Assembly (NCBI GenBank): GCA_016177805.1
Contig: JACOUN010000072.1
Location: 1 to 37,930 of the forward strand
Length of the DNA: 37,930 nt
Source: Rhodocyclales bacterium
GTDB lineage: Bacteria > Pseudomonadota > Gammaproteobacteria > Burkholderiales > Rhodocyclaceae
Direction of reading: 5' to 3'
Shown piece after piece: positions 22,117 through 32,162 of the stretch. Numbering within the stretch: the first letter of the stretch is position 1; each line of letters begins with the position of its first letter. Below the pieces are notes generated by a model. The model did not search any database. It was not told the DNA's origin and saw only the letters and a program-made list of their open reading frames with translations. The translations under genes and the position numbers were made by a program.

Positions 22117-23475
22117 ATGCACATCCACATCCTCGGCATATGCGGCACCTTCATGGGCGGGGTTGCGCTGCTCGCGCGGGCGGCCGGGCACACGGTGAGC
22201 GGCTGCGATGCCAACGTGTACCCTCCCATGAGCACCCAACTGGCCGAGCAGGGCATCGCCCTGACCGACGGCTACGACGCATCCCAGGCGGACATCGCCG
22301 CTGACATGTTCGTGGTCGGCAATGCTGTGTCGCGCGGCAATCCGCTGCTGGAAGCGATCCTGGAACGGGGGCTGCCATATACGTCGGGTCCACAGTGGTT
22401 GTCGGAGCATGTGTTGCAGGGGCGGTGGGTGCTGGCGGTGGCGGGCACTCACGGCAAGACCACCACGACCTCGATGCTGGCGTGGATGCTGGAGGATGCC
22501 GGGTTGAATCCGGGCTTTCTGATTGGTGGCGTGCCGGGCAATTTCGGTGTTTCGGCGCGGCTGACCGAGTCACCGTTCTTCGTCATCGAGGCCGACGAGT
22601 ACGACACGGCGTTTTGCGACAAGCGCTCCAAGTTCGTGCACTACCGACCCCGCACCGTGATCCTGAATAATCTCGAATTCGATCATGCGGACATCTTCGC
22701 CGATCTGGCGGCGATCGAGACGCAGTTTCACCACCTGGTCCGGACCGTGCCGGGGCAAGGGCGGATCGTCGCGAATGGCGGTGAGGACAGCCTGCGGCGG
22801 GTGCTGGCGCGTGGCTGCTGGTCGGAACTGGAGTGGTTCGGCCCGGATGAGGTCTGGCAGGTCAGTCCGCTTGACGAGGATGCAGCCGCCTCGTTCAGCC
22901 TCGCGGGACGTGAGGTGGGGCAGGTCGCCATGCCGATGTCGGGCAGCCACAACCGCATGAATGCGCTGGCGGCGGTTGCGGCGGCCCGCCACGTGGGCGT
23001 AACCGCCGAAATGGCGATTGCGAGCCTGGCGGGGTTTCGCGGCATCAAACGGCGCATGGAAGTGCGTGGCACGGTGCGCGGCGTCACGGTGTATGACGAC
23101 TTCGCCCACCATCCGACCGCCATTGCCCTGACCGTGGCGGGGCTGCGCCAGCGCGAGCCGCAGGGGCGCATTCTGGCGGTGCTCGAACCCCGCTCCAACA
23201 CCATGAAGCTGGGGGTGATGAAAAACCGCCTGCCCGAGAGCCTGGCGCGCGCCGACGCGGTGTTCTGCTACGCGCAAGGGCTGGGCTGGGACGCGGCCGA
23301 GGCGTTGGCGCCACTCGGTGACAAGGGGCGCTGCTATGCTGACCTGGCGGCGCTGGTGGCCGACGTGGCGGCGGTGGCGCGGCCGGGCGACCACGTGCTG
23401 GTAATGAGCAATGGCGGCTTTGGCGGCGTGCACGAGCGGCTGCTGGCCGCGCTGGCCTCTTGCCCCGGCAATTAA
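22117..23475 (+). CDS. mpl: UDP-N-acetylmuramate:L-alanyl-gamma-D-glutamyl-meso-diaminopimelate ligase
   Basis: 452 residues from ATG 22117 (MHIHILGICGTFMGGVALLARAAGH, the usual Mpl start). The Mur-ligase P-loop is GTHGKTTTTSMLAWML. Other motifs are ADEYDTAFCDKRSKFVHYRP and GSHNRMNALAAVAAARHVG. YDDFAHHPTAI lies near the C-terminal domain. Mpl re-uses murein tripeptide by joining it to UDP-MurNAc, so the cell recycles its wall. The 63-base gap to the divergent gene contains TAGAAT (22071) and TATTTT (22083), either of which could be a -10. No clear -35 is visible. Confidence 0.95.
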   Translation: MHIHILGICGTFMGGVALLARAAGHTVSGCDANVYPPMSTQLAEQGIALTDGYDASQADIAADMFVVGNAVSRGNPLLEAILERGLPYTSGPQWLSEHVLQGRWVLAVAGTHGKTTTTSMLAWMLEDAGLNPGFLIGGVPGNFGVSARLTESPFFVIEADEYDTAFCDKRSKFVHYRPRTVILNNLEFDHADIFADLAAIETQFHHLVRTVPGQGRIVANGGEDSLRRVLARGCWSELEWFGPDEVWQVSPLDEDAAASFSLAGREVGQVAMPMSGSHNRMNALAAVAAARHVGVTAEMAIASLAGFRGIKRRMEVRGTVRGVTVYDDFAHHPTAIALTVAGLRQREPQGRILAVLEPRSNTMKLGVMKNRLPESLARADAVFCYAQGLGWDAAEALAPLGDKGRCYADLAALVADVAAVARPGDHVLVMSNGGFGGVHERLLAALASCPGN

Positions 23476-23844
23476 AGGCATGAGCGTTGTCGGCACTTGG
23501 TTCCTCCCCCTTCAAGGGGGGGCGTAGCCGGGGTTTCAGCGAGCACTGCTCGCTGCCGGCGTAGCGGCGAGGCATCGCCGAGACTACCGGTCAGGAGGGG
23601 GATGGGTTACTTCGATGTACTCAAACCCATCCCCACCCCAGCCCAGGAGTCTCCGCTTCGCTCCGCCGTTCCGCAGGCGCTGAGCGGTGCTCCGCGAAAA
23701 CCCTGCTTCACCCCCTTGAAGGGGAGGGAGCTACCGTGCCACTCTCCACCCTCCGTCATCTAATTGATTGTCGGGTCAATAGTTCCGCTTGATGGTGGAT
23801 GCGGCCACGGACGGGCTCCCGCAGAAGGATGCAGGGACGTGGTC
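23476..23844. other. Repeat-rich spacer between mpl and dolP
   Basis: No gene. Most of it is an element with imperfect inverted ends (about 23501-23731), described separately. The 80 bases after it before the dolP stop show nothing recognisable. Confidence 0.6.
23501..23731. repeat. Palindromic intergenic element with imperfect inverted ends
   Basis: Ends carry CCTCCCCCTTCAAGGGGG and an inverted CCCCCTTGAAGGGGAGGG, each followed inward by an AAACCC/GGGTTT-type block. Inside are a perfect 19-base palindrome (23537-23555, CAGCGAGCA-C-TGCTCGCTG) and an 11-bp stem at 23598-23634 (GGGGATGGGTT with AACCCATCCCC). Such elements are common between genes in Proteobacteria and may be MITE or REP derived. 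Confidence 0.65.
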
Positions 23845-25142
<1,298 letters not shown>

Positions 25143-25218
25143 TCAGCCTCAAGCCGGACAGACCGCTGATACTAGTATGCAAGCGCGCTGGGGTTCGCGG
25201 GGGCGGCATTACATCAAT

Positions 25219-25638
25219 TTACGATCCGTCCGCGTCGAAGGCGCCTCTTATCCAGTCGAGGCTGCGCGGATCGAGCCGGTCAAGCAGGATCGCATCGAAG
25301 CGGCAGGCGCGCCGCGCGTGCGCCATTCCCGCGCCGCCCAGCCACCATTGCGCCGCGTGCACGATGCGCCGTTGCTTGTGCCCGGTGATGCTCGCGCCCG
25401 CGCCACCGTAGCGGTCGCCGCTGCGCAAACGCACTTCGACGAACACTACAGTGCCGCGCTCCAGACAGATCAAGTCGATTTCGCCGCCCCGGCATCGGAC
25501 GTTGCGCGCGATTATCCCGAGCCCTTGTCGCGCGAGATAGGCGGCGGCGAGCGCCTCTGCCTGCTCGCCTCGCCCTTGCGCGCCCGCGCCGCTGGAGCGG
25601 ACAATGGCTTCCTTGTCCCCAAGTGGCTTGCCCTTCAT
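25219..25638 (-). CDS. yraN: YraN/UPF0102 family nuclease-like protein
   Basis: 139 residues from the ATG at 25638. The family core is present: GEQAEALAAAYLARQGLGIIARNVRCRGGEIDLICLERGTVVFVEVRLRSGDRYGGAG. It has the endonuclease-like GGEIDLI...FVEV(R/K) pattern of the PD-(D/E)XK fold; the usual Lys after EV is Arg here. Function in the cell is unsettled; roles in DNA repair or recombination have been suggested. Its start codon overlaps that of rsmI on the opposite strand (shared CATG at 25636-25639). If both starts are right, the two mRNAs overlap at their 5' ends. Confidence 0.85.
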   Translation of the reverse strand: MKGKPLGDKEAIVRSSGAGAQGRGEQAEALAAAYLARQGLGIIARNVRCRGGEIDLICLERGTVVFVEVRLRSGDRYGGAGASITGHKQRRIVHAAQWWLGGAGMAHARRACRFDAILLDRLDPRSLDWIRGAFDADGS

Positions 25639-26494
25639 GACACCGGATACCTCCCCGCTCCACGCATCGGCGTCATTGTATGTCGTCGCCACGCCTCTCG
25701 GAAATCTCAAAGACATAACCCTGCGGGCTCTCGAAGTGCTCGCCAGGGTCGACGTCATCGCGGCCGAGGACACCCGGCACAGCAAACGCCTGCTCGATGC
25801 GCACGGGATACAGACGCGACTGGTCGCGCTGCACAAGCACAACGAGCAAAGCGCGGCGGCGCAGATCATACGCATGCTGGAGCAAGGCGAGCAGGTGGCG
25901 CTGATCTCGGATGCGGGCACCCCCGGCATATCCGATCCCGGCACGCGTGCCGTGGCGCGGGTGCGCGAGGCCGGCTTCGCGGTGGTGCCGGTGCCCGGTG
26001 CGTGTGCCGCGATCGCGGCGTTGTGTGTGTCCGGATTCGGCGAGTCTGGGTTTCATTTCGCCGGCTTTCTGCCCGCTAGGCCGGCCGCACGCACGGCCGC
26101 GATCATGGCGCTGCGTACCGCCCAGGTGCCGTGGGTGCTGTACGAGGCGCCGCATCGCATCGCGGCATGCCTGGCAGATCTGGCCGCCGTGCTTGAGCCG
26201 GAACGCGAGATCGTGATTGCGCGTGAAATGACCAAGATGTTCGAGCAGATCGCGCGCATGCCGCTGGGGCAGGTCGAGGCGTGGCTGGTCGAAGACCCCA
26301 ACCGCTTGCGCGGCGAGTTCGTCCTGGTGGTGGATGCCGCCCCGGTGCAGGAGGGGTTGTCGCCGGAGACGAAGCGGGTGCTCGCTTTGCTGGTCGCGGA
26401 ACTGCCGCTCAAGAGCGCGGCGCGCCTCGCGGCGGAAATCACCCAGGCGCCGCGCAACGCGCTGTATGAGCATGCGCTCGCGCTCAAGGCATGA
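25637..26494 (+). CDS. rsmI: 16S rRNA (cytidine-1402) 2'-O-methyltransferase
   Basis: 285 residues from ATG 25637; a frame 11 codons longer (ATG 25604) runs into yraN. The SPOUT-unrelated tetrapyrrole-methylase fold is clear: [62 protein letters not shown] and EAPHRI. RsmI methylates the 2'-OH of C1402 in the decoding centre; RsmH, coded further down, methylates the same base at N4. No strong ribosome binding site precedes the chosen ATG. Confidence 0.95.
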   Translation: MTPDTSPLHASASLYVVATPLGNLKDITLRALEVLARVDVIAAEDTRHSKRLLDAHGIQTRLVALHKHNEQSAAAQIIRMLEQGEQVALISDAGTPGISDPGTRAVARVREAGFAVVPVPGACAAIAALCVSGFGESGFHFAGFLPARPAARTAAIMALRTAQVPWVLYEAPHRIAACLADLAAVLEPEREIVIAREMTKMFEQIARMPLGQVEAWLVEDPNRLRGEFVLVVDAAPVQEGLSPETKRVLALLVAELPLKSAARLAAEITQAPRNALYEHALALKA

Positions 26495-26534
26495 GACGCT
26501 TCATAATGCGATTACTGCCTTCCTTGATTCGACC

Positions 26535-27584
26535 ATGCAAACACTGACTCTTGTACGCCCCGACGACTGGCATTTGCATGTGCGTGATGGCGCGGCGCTG
26601 GCGGCCGTGGTGCCGCATACGGCACGCCGCTTCGGTCGCGCGCTGATCATGCCCAATTTGCGCCCGCCGGTCACGACCACCGCCCAGGCGCTGGAGTACC
26701 GCGCGCGCATCCTTGCGGCAGTGCCGTCCGGACTGGAGTTCCAGCCGCTGATGGCGCTGTACCTGACCGACAACATGGCGCCGGGCGAGATCGATCTGGC
26801 CAAGGATAGCGCCGTGGTCGTCGCGGCCAAGCTCTATCCGGCCGGAGCGACGACCAACTCGGACGCCGGCGTGACCGACATCGCCCGGATATACGCGGTG
26901 CTGGAGCGCATGCAGGCACGCGACATGGTGCTGTGTGTGCATGGCGAGGTGACCGCCGCCGACGTCGATGTGTTCGATCGCGAGCGGGCCTTCATCGAGC
27001 GCGTGCTGGCGCCGCTGGCGCAGCGTTTTCCGGCGCTGCGGGTGGTGTTCGAACACATCACCACCGCCGACGCGGTCGACTTCGTGCGCACCGCCGGGCC
27101 GAGGGTGGGCGCCTCCGTGACCGCGCATCATCTGCTGCTCAACCGCAACGCGATCTTCGCCGGCGGCATCCGCCCGCATCACTACTGTCTGCCGGTACTC
27201 AAGCGCGAGACCCACCGCCAGGCGCTGGTGCGGGCGGTGACCTCGGGTGAGGCGAGGTTTTTCCTCGGCACCGATTCGGCGCCGCACGCACGCGCCGCCA
27301 AGGAGAGTAGTTGCGGCTGTGCCGGCTGCTATACGGCGCATGCGGGGATAGAACTGTACGCGGAAGCGTTCGATCAGGCGGGCGCGCTCGACCGGCTCGA
27401 AGCCTTCGCCAGCCTCAACGGCCCCGCCTTTTACCACCTTGCCCCCAATCCGGGCACGCTCACCTTGCGGCGCGAGGCATGGCGCGTGCCGGATGCGTAC
27501 CCGTATCTCGATGGGGATGCGCTGGTGCCGCTGCGCGCGGGCGAACCGGTGGGTTGGCGTGTGGTTGATGGAGAGCAGGGATGA
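26535..27584 (+). CDS. pyrC: Dihydroorotase (PyrC, class II)
   Basis: 349 residues from ATG 26535 ([19 protein letters not shown]). The metal-binding HLH pair (H13, H15), the lysine of [15 protein letters not shown] that is carbamylated in the family, [27 protein letters not shown] and [10 protein letters not shown] are all present. PyrC closes carbamoyl-aspartate to dihydroorotate in pyrimidine synthesis. The stop overlaps the next gene by 4 bases. A pyrC gene between rsmI and rnpB is not the usual arrangement I recall. Confidence 0.95.
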   Translation: MQTLTLVRPDDWHLHVRDGAALAAVVPHTARRFGRALIMPNLRPPVTTTAQALEYRARILAAVPSGLEFQPLMALYLTDNMAPGEIDLAKDSAVVVAAKLYPAGATTNSDAGVTDIARIYAVLERMQARDMVLCVHGEVTAADVDVFDRERAFIERVLAPLAQRFPALRVVFEHITTADAVDFVRTAGPRVGASVTAHHLLLNRNAIFAGGIRPHHYCLPVLKRETHRQALVRAVTSGEARFFLGTDSAPHARAAKESSCGCAGCYTAHAGIELYAEAFDQAGALDRLEAFASLNGPAFYHLAPNPGTLTLRREAWRVPDAYPYLDGDALVPLRAGEPVGWRVVDGEQG

Positions 27585-28000
27585 AGACAAACGGGCTGCT
27601 GCGGGTCTTGCTGCTGGTCGCGGTCGTTCCCGCACTGGTCGCGTGTGAGAACAGCGCCACGGCCTACTCGATGGAAACCAGCCAACACGCCTTGGTGCTG
27701 ATCCGGGAGCAGTCCTATTTCTGGGACCGCGAGGTCGAACAGTTCGTGGTGGCGGCGCGCCTGCCGCATTGCCAGCGCAAGGTCAAGATCCATCCCGGCG
27801 GCACCGAGTTGACCGAAATGGAAGTGTACGAGGCGGGCGATCGGCTGTGGGCCTTGCACCAGGGAGCGCGCTGGTATCTTGCCAGCACCGAGAAGTGCCT
27901 GGTGCAGGACTGGGACAACAAGGACGGTCAGCTGCCTGGCGCCAAAGTGGGCAGTTTCCGCCTCAAGGATGGCGTGCCCGCATTTGTCGCCAGTCAGTGA
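27581..28000 (+). CDS. Small lipoprotein of unknown function
   Basis: 139 residues; ATG overlaps the pyrC stop. An export signal ([17 protein letters not shown]) ends in lipobox LVAC with Cys22. The mature part has [56 protein letters not shown] and two further cysteines (in PHC and EKC) that could pair. I do not recognise the family. No membrane segment besides the signal. Its 3' end lies just before the rnpB promoter. Confidence 0.75.
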   Translation: MKTNGLLRVLLLVAVVPALVACENSATAYSMETSQHALVLIREQSYFWDREVEQFVVAARLPHCQRKVKIHPGGTELTEMEVYEAGDRLWALHQGARWYLASTEKCLVQDWDNKDGQLPGAKVGSFRLKDGVPAFVASQ

Positions 28001-28012
28001 CCGGCGCGCGCG

Positions 28013-28018
28013 TATAAT
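28013..28018 (+). promoter_or_regulatory. rnpB -10 box
   Basis: A perfect TATAAT, placed so that transcription would begin near 28025, the expected first base of the RNase P RNA. The -35 region is not clear: TTGTCG (27984) is too far at 23 bases. Confidence 0.7.
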
Positions 28019-28023
28019 CGGCG

Positions 28024-28450
28024 GCGGAAGTTCGCCAGGCAGTCGCTGCACATTTCGGTGTGTGGAGGAAAGTCCGGGCCCCGCAGAGCAGGATGCCGGC
28101 TAACGGCCGGGCGCCGTGAGGCGACGGAAAGTGCAACAGAGAACAGACCGCCGATGGCCTCGCAAGAGGATCAGGCAAGGGTGAAACGGTGCGGGATCGC
28201 GCGCAAGCGCGATTCCGGGCGGCGCGCAAGAGCCAACGGGTAAGAGCCCACCGCAGGACCGGTAACGGGACTGGCACGGCAAACCCCATCCGGGGCAAGG
28301 CCAAATAGGGGAGCAATGGCGTGGCTCGCGCTGCTCCCGGGTAGGCTGCTTGAGCGCTGCGGTAACGCAGCGCCCAGAGGAATGACTGCCCGGCGACCCC
28401 GGCTCGCGCCGGAGTCGCTCGACAGAACCCGGCTTATCGGCGAACTTCCA
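28024..28450 (+). ncRNA. rnpB: RNase P RNA, bacterial class A
   Basis: The conserved core segments are all visible: GAGGAAAGTCCGGGC (28065-28079), AGAGGAATGACTGCC (28376-28390) and ACAGAACCCGGCTTATCGG (28422-28440). The ends pair as helix P1 (GGAAGTTCGCC at 28024 with GGCGAACTTCC at 28439-28449). The RNA is the catalytic part of RNase P, which trims tRNA 5' leaders. Its place just before mraZ recalls Pseudomonas and some betaproteobacteria. Ends are approximate. Confidence 0.95.
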
Positions 28451-28463
28451 ACTTCTTGTTTTC

Positions 28464-28489
28464 GCGCCGCAATGTCGCGCATTGCGCGC
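28464..28489 (+). terminator. Stem-loop after rnpB
   Basis: CGCAATG-TCGCG-CATTGCG (28468-28486) is a perfect 7-bp stem, extendable by three pairs past a one-base bulge. There is no T-run after it, so it may be a processing or Rho-linked end rather than an intrinsic terminator. Confidence 0.35.
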
Positions 28490-28670
28490 TGTCGGCGACG
28501 CGTTCTCGCGCACCTGTCCGCCGTGGCAGTGTTATCCGCCTGTTCCGTCGCGTTCCTCATCCCGAATCTCATCATTGCGCGCTATCTGCATTGATTTTTC
28601 AGGGTTTCCCCCGGATTCGGCAAGGCTACATAAGTCATTGTGTCAGAACGAAAAAGCCGGTTAGCCCAGC

Positions 28671-28699
28671 TTGACCATGACAATTCTTTGCTCTAGAGT
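28671..28699 (+). promoter_or_regulatory. Promoter of the dcw cluster
   Basis: TTGACC (28671-28676) and TAGAGT (28694-28699) are separated by exactly 17 bases. The transcript would begin near 28706, inside the MraZ box. Confidence 0.7.
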
Positions 28700-28730
28700 G
28701 GGGATTAGTGGAAAAAAGTGGGTAGAAGTG
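28697..28730 (+). promoter_or_regulatory. MraZ box: four repeats at 10-base spacing
   Basis: AGTG begins at 28697, 28707, 28717 and 28727. Two units are full AGTGGG, one is AGTGGA and the last AGTGTC. In E. coli MraZ binds TGGGN direct repeats with 5-base spacers (10-base period) in its own promoter and represses it. The site overlaps the -10 and start. Confidence 0.75.
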
Positions 28731-28769
28731 TCGTTTTTCGACGCCTATCCGGAAAATACAGGGGGGTGA

Positions 28770-29213
28770 ATGTTCCAGGGAACCGTCGCGCTGAGTCTGG
28801 ATGCCAAGGGGCGCATTGCGATCCCCGCGCGGCATCGTGACGCGCTGGTTCCGGACGGAGCGCCGCTGGTGATCACCGCCCACCCCCACCGCTGCCTGCT
28901 GGTCTATCCGCAGGCGGTCTGGGCGCCGATCAGGGAAAAGGTCGCGGCCATGCCGGGGCTGGACCCCGCCACCGCCACGGTGAAGCGGCTGCTGGTCGGC
29001 TATGCCCAGGAAGAAGAACTCGACGCGGCCGGGCGGGTGCTGGTCGCGCCGTCACTGCGTCAGTGGGCGGCGCTGGAAAAACAGTTGTGGCTGGTCGGCG
29101 TCGGGTCGCACTACGAGTTGTGGTCGGATGCCGGGTGGCAGCAACAGCAGGCCGCCATGCTGGCGCTGGACAGTGGCGCGCTCCCGGCCGGGTTCGAGAG
29201 TCTTGCGCTATGA
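28770..29213 (+). CDS. mraZ: MraZ, transcriptional regulator of the dcw cluster
   Basis: 147 residues; a strong GGGGGG-type site lies before the ATG. Two AbrB-like halves are visible: [26 protein letters not shown], and later [22 protein letters not shown]. Each contains the DXXGR signature. MraZ rings bind direct repeats in the mra promoter and repress the cluster. The matching box is upstream, so autoregulation is likely. Confidence 0.95.
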   Translation: MFQGTVALSLDAKGRIAIPARHRDALVPDGAPLVITAHPHRCLLVYPQAVWAPIREKVAAMPGLDPATATVKRLLVGYAQEEELDAAGRVLVAPSLRQWAALEKQLWLVGVGSHYELWSDAGWQQQQAAMLALDSGALPAGFESLAL

Positions 29214-30148
29214 CCACGGCGCAGGAACACGTCAGCGTCCTGCTCAACGCGGCAGTCGATGCGCTGGCGATACGCCCGCATGGCATCTACGTCGATGGCA
29301 CGTTCGGGCGCGGTGGGCACACACGGGCGATTCTGGCGCGACTGGGCGAGCGCGGGCGGGTGATCGCGTTCGACCGCGATCCCGATGCGATCACAGCCGG
29401 GGCCATGCTGGGTGACGAGCGCCTGACACTGGTGCACGCCGCCTTCAGCCGGATGGACGAAGAGCTGGACGATCTCGGGGTGAGCGGATTGGATGGCGTG
29501 CTGCTGGACCTGGGCGTGTCCTCCCCGCAGTTTGACGAGCCGCAACGCGGCATGAGTTTTCGATTCGACGCACCGCTCGACATGCGTATGGATACGACGC
29601 GCGGGCAAACGGTGGCGCAGTGGCTGGCAGAGGCATCTGTCGATCAAATCAGGGAGGTGCTGAAAGATTATGGCGAAGAACGGTTTGCTCATGCGATTGC
29701 AAAGGCGATTGCAGTTGCTCGGACGGGGGGGGCTGTCGCAACCACTGGACAACTTGCCGAGATCGTGGAAAAAGCGGTCAGGACACGTGAGCCGGGCCAG
29801 CACCCGGCGACACGGACCTTCCAGGCTCTTCGGATTTTCATCAATCAGGAGCTTGAGGAGCTGTCGCTAGTCCTGCCCGTGAGCGTCAAACGGCTCAATC
29901 CGGGCGGACGCCTGGCCGTGATCAGTTTCCATTCCCTTGAAGACCGCATCGTCAAGCGCTTCATGCGGGACGAGTCGCGCCCGGTCCGGTTGCCGAGCCG
30001 CCTGCCCTTGCGTGCCGACGAATTGCCCCCGCCGCGGGTGCGACTGGTGGGCCACCAGCAGCGTCCCGCCGAGGACGAGGTTCGTGCCAATCCGCGTGCC
30101 CGCAGTGCCGTGATGCGCGTGTGCGAGCGCGCCGGAGCGGTGTCGTGA
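29210..30148 (+). CDS. rsmH: 16S rRNA (cytosine-1402-N4) methyltransferase
   Basis: 312 residues from ATG 29210 (4-base overlap with mraZ). It begins [14 protein letters not shown] with the SAM motif [16 protein letters not shown], then [30 protein letters not shown] and the C-terminal block [18 protein letters not shown]. It methylates N4 of C1402 in 16S rRNA, the partner of RsmI at the same nucleotide. Confidence 0.97.
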   Translation: MTTAQEHVSVLLNAAVDALAIRPHGIYVDGTFGRGGHTRAILARLGERGRVIAFDRDPDAITAGAMLGDERLTLVHAAFSRMDEELDDLGVSGLDGVLLDLGVSSPQFDEPQRGMSFRFDAPLDMRMDTTRGQTVAQWLAEASVDQIREVLKDYGEERFAHAIAKAIAVARTGGAVATTGQLAEIVEKAVRTREPGQHPATRTFQALRIFINQELEELSLVLPVSVKRLNPGGRLAVISFHSLEDRIVKRFMRDESRPVRLPSRLPLRADELPPPRVRLVGHQQRPAEDEVRANPRARSAVMRVCERAGAVS

Positions 30149-30411
30149 TACGTGCCGACGCTTTTCTCGTTTCGCTTGCGGTGATCAGCGCCCTGGGGGT
30201 GGTGGCGGCACAGCACCAGTCGCGCAAGCTGTTCTCCGAGCTGGAGCGCGAGCAGTCGCGTACCCACGAGCTTGAAGTCGAGTGGGGGCAGTTGCAACTG
30301 GAGCAAAGTACCTGGGCGGCGCTCAGTCGCGTGGAAAAGCTGGCGCAAACCAATCTCGGCATGAAGGCGCCGGCACCGGGGCGCATCGTCGTGGTGGAGG
30401 GGGCGCAATGA
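30145..30411 (+). CDS. ftsL: Cell division protein FtsL
   Basis: 88 residues from GTG 30145, which overlaps the rsmH stop (GTGA) and has GGAG eight bases before; an upstream GTG at 30121 would add 8 residues. One membrane segment ([18 protein letters not shown]) is followed by a heptad-like coiled coil ([26 protein letters not shown]). This is the standard FtsL layout. FtsL joins FtsB and FtsQ in the divisome and activates FtsWI. Confidence 0.93.
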   Translation: MIRADAFLVSLAVISALGVVAAQHQSRKLFSELEREQSRTHELEVEWGQLQLEQSTWAALSRVEKLAQTNLGMKAPAPGRIVVVEGAQ

Positions 30412-32162
30412 CACGCAAGCGTCCGGTCACGTTCAACCACAACCCGTTGCTGGTCAAGGGCATGCCGGCGTGGCGGCCGCGCCTGGTGTTGCTGGTGCTG
30501 CTCGGTTGTTCGTTGACGCTGGTGGCGCGGGCGGGCTATTTGCAGGGCTTCAACAAGGACTTTCTCCAGGCCAAGGGTGAGTCGCGCTATTCGCGCGTGA
30601 TCCCGGTGCCGGCCACGCGCGGACGCATCACCGATCGCAATGGCGACGTGGTGGCGGTCAGCACCCCGGTGCGTTCGATATGGGCGATACCGGCCGATGC
30701 GCGCCTGTCGCCGGCGGACACGCGCAAGCTCGCGGCATTGCTGGAGCTGGACGTGCCCGAGTTGAACCTGCGCCTGGACAGCGAGCGTGACTTCGTCTAT
30801 CTGCGCCGCCAACTGTCGCCCGAAGTGGCGCGCAAGGTGGCCGAACTGGGGCTGCCCGGCATACACCAGAACCAGGAGTATCGGCGCTACTACCCCGGCG
30901 GCGAGGTGATGGCCCACGTGGTCGGTTTCACCGGGGCGGATGATGAGGGCCAGGAAGGTATGGAGCTTGCCTTCGACGAGCAGTTGAAGGGGCGCCCCGG
31001 CTCGCGCCGGGTGATCCGTGACCGGCGCGGCAAGATCGTCGAGGACGTCGAGTCCATCCGTCCGCCGCATGACGGTCAGGATATCGCCCTGGCCATGGAC
31101 AACAAGATCCAGTTTCTCGCGTACTCGGCGTTGCGCCACGCGATCCAGCTTCATCAGGCCAAGGCCGGCGCGGTGGTGGTGCTCGACGCGCGCACCGGCG
31201 AGGTACTGGCGCTGGTGAATGCGCCGACCTTCAATCCGAACAACCGGGCCAGCCTGAGTGGCGCGCAATTGCGCAACCGCGTCCTGACCGATGTCTTTGA
31301 GCCCGGCTCCACCATGAAGCCCTTCATCGGCGCGCTGGCGCTGGAGAGCGGCAAGTTTCGCCCGGACACCGTGATCGACACCGACCCCGGACGCATGGCG
31401 ATAGGACGGGCCGTGATTTCCGACGTGCGCCCGCATGGCGTCCTGACCGTGTCACAGGTGATACAGAAATCGTCCAACGTCGGCACGGTCAAGATGGCGA
31501 TGAACTTCGCCCCGGCCGACATGTGGCGCATGTTCGATACGCTCGGATTCGGCGCGCCGCTCGACCTCGGTTTTCCCGGTGAAGTCGGCGGGCATCTGCG
31601 TCCGGCCAAATCGTGGAAGCCGATCGAGCAGGCCACCATGGCCTTCGGCCACGGCATATCCGCCACGCTGGTGCAGATGGCGCGTGCCTATCTGGCGTTT
31701 GCGCGCGACGGCGAATTGCTGCCGCTGTCGCTGACCCGCGTCGAGGCAGTGCCGCCCCAGGGGGTGCGCGTGTTTTCCGCCGCAACCGCGCGCGCGATGC
31801 GCGCGATGCTGGAACTCGCCGCTGGACCGGGGGGGACCGCGCCGAAAGCACAGATCACCGGTTACCGGGTTGCGGGCAAGACCGGCACCGCACACAAGCT
31901 CGAAGGTGGCCGCTATGCCAACAAATACGTTTCATCGTTTGTGGGGCTTGCACCGGCGTCGAACCCGCGTCTGGTGGTGGCGGTGATGATCGATGAGCCG
32001 TCCGCGGGTCAGCACTACGGCGGTGCGGTGGCGGCGCCGGTCTTTGCACGGATCATGGAAGGGGCGCTGCACGCACTGGGGGTGGCGCCGGATGGGCCGC
32101 TCGTGCCGTTGCAGGTGGCGGACACGATAGAACGCGAAGAACCGACAAAGGGCAGCATGTGA
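30408..32162 (+). CDS. ftsI: Peptidoglycan transpeptidase FtsI (PBP3)
   Basis: 584 residues from ATG 30408. A cytoplasmic tail and one membrane helix (PRLVLLVLLGCSLTLVARAGYL, about 25-46) are followed by the class B dimerisation domain (RGRITDRNGDVVAVS). The transpeptidase domain has the active-site serine in GSTMKP (S301), SSN (355-357) and KTGT (491-494). FtsI cross-links septal peptidoglycan and is a beta-lactam target. The three catalytic motifs are intact. Confidence 0.97.
   Translation: MTRKRPVTFNHNPLLVKGMPAWRPRLVLLVLLGCSLTLVARAGYLQGFNKDFLQAKGESRYSRVIPVPATRGRITDRNGDVVAVSTPVRSIWAIPADARLSPADTRKLAALLELDVPELNLRLDSERDFVYLRRQLSPEVARKVAELGLPGIHQNQEYRRYYPGGEVMAHVVGFTGADDEGQEGMELAFDEQLKGRPGSRRVIRDRRGKIVEDVESIRPPHDGQDIALAMDNKIQFLAYSALRHAIQLHQAKAGAVVVLDARTGEVLALVNAPTFNPNNRASLSGAQLRNRVLTDVFEPGSTMKPFIGALALESGKFRPDTVIDTDPGRMAIGRAVISDVRPHGVLTVSQVIQKSSNVGTVKMAMNFAPADMWRMFDTLGFGAPLDLGFPGEVGGHLRPAKSWKPIEQATMAFGHGISATLVQMARAYLAFARDGELLPLSLTRVEAVPPQGVRVFSAATARAMRAMLELAAGPGGTAPKAQITGYRVAGKTGTAHKLEGGRYANKYVSSFVGLAPASNPRLVVAVMIDEPSAGQHYGGAVAAPVFARIMEGALHALGVAPDGPLVPLQVADTIEREEPTKGSM

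Larger units (their letters stand above)
28451..28769. other. Spacer between rnpB and mraZ
   Basis: No gene supported. It holds the rnpB downstream hairpin, the mra promoter and the MraZ box; the bases 28490-28670 show nothing recognisable. Confidence 0.6.

Noticed and set aside
23497-23763. Plus-strand frame after mpl
   Set aside because: Lies entirely within the palindromic repeat element.
28316-28594. Open frame starting inside rnpB
   Set aside because: Overlaps the conserved 3' half of the RNase P RNA; no ribosome binding site.
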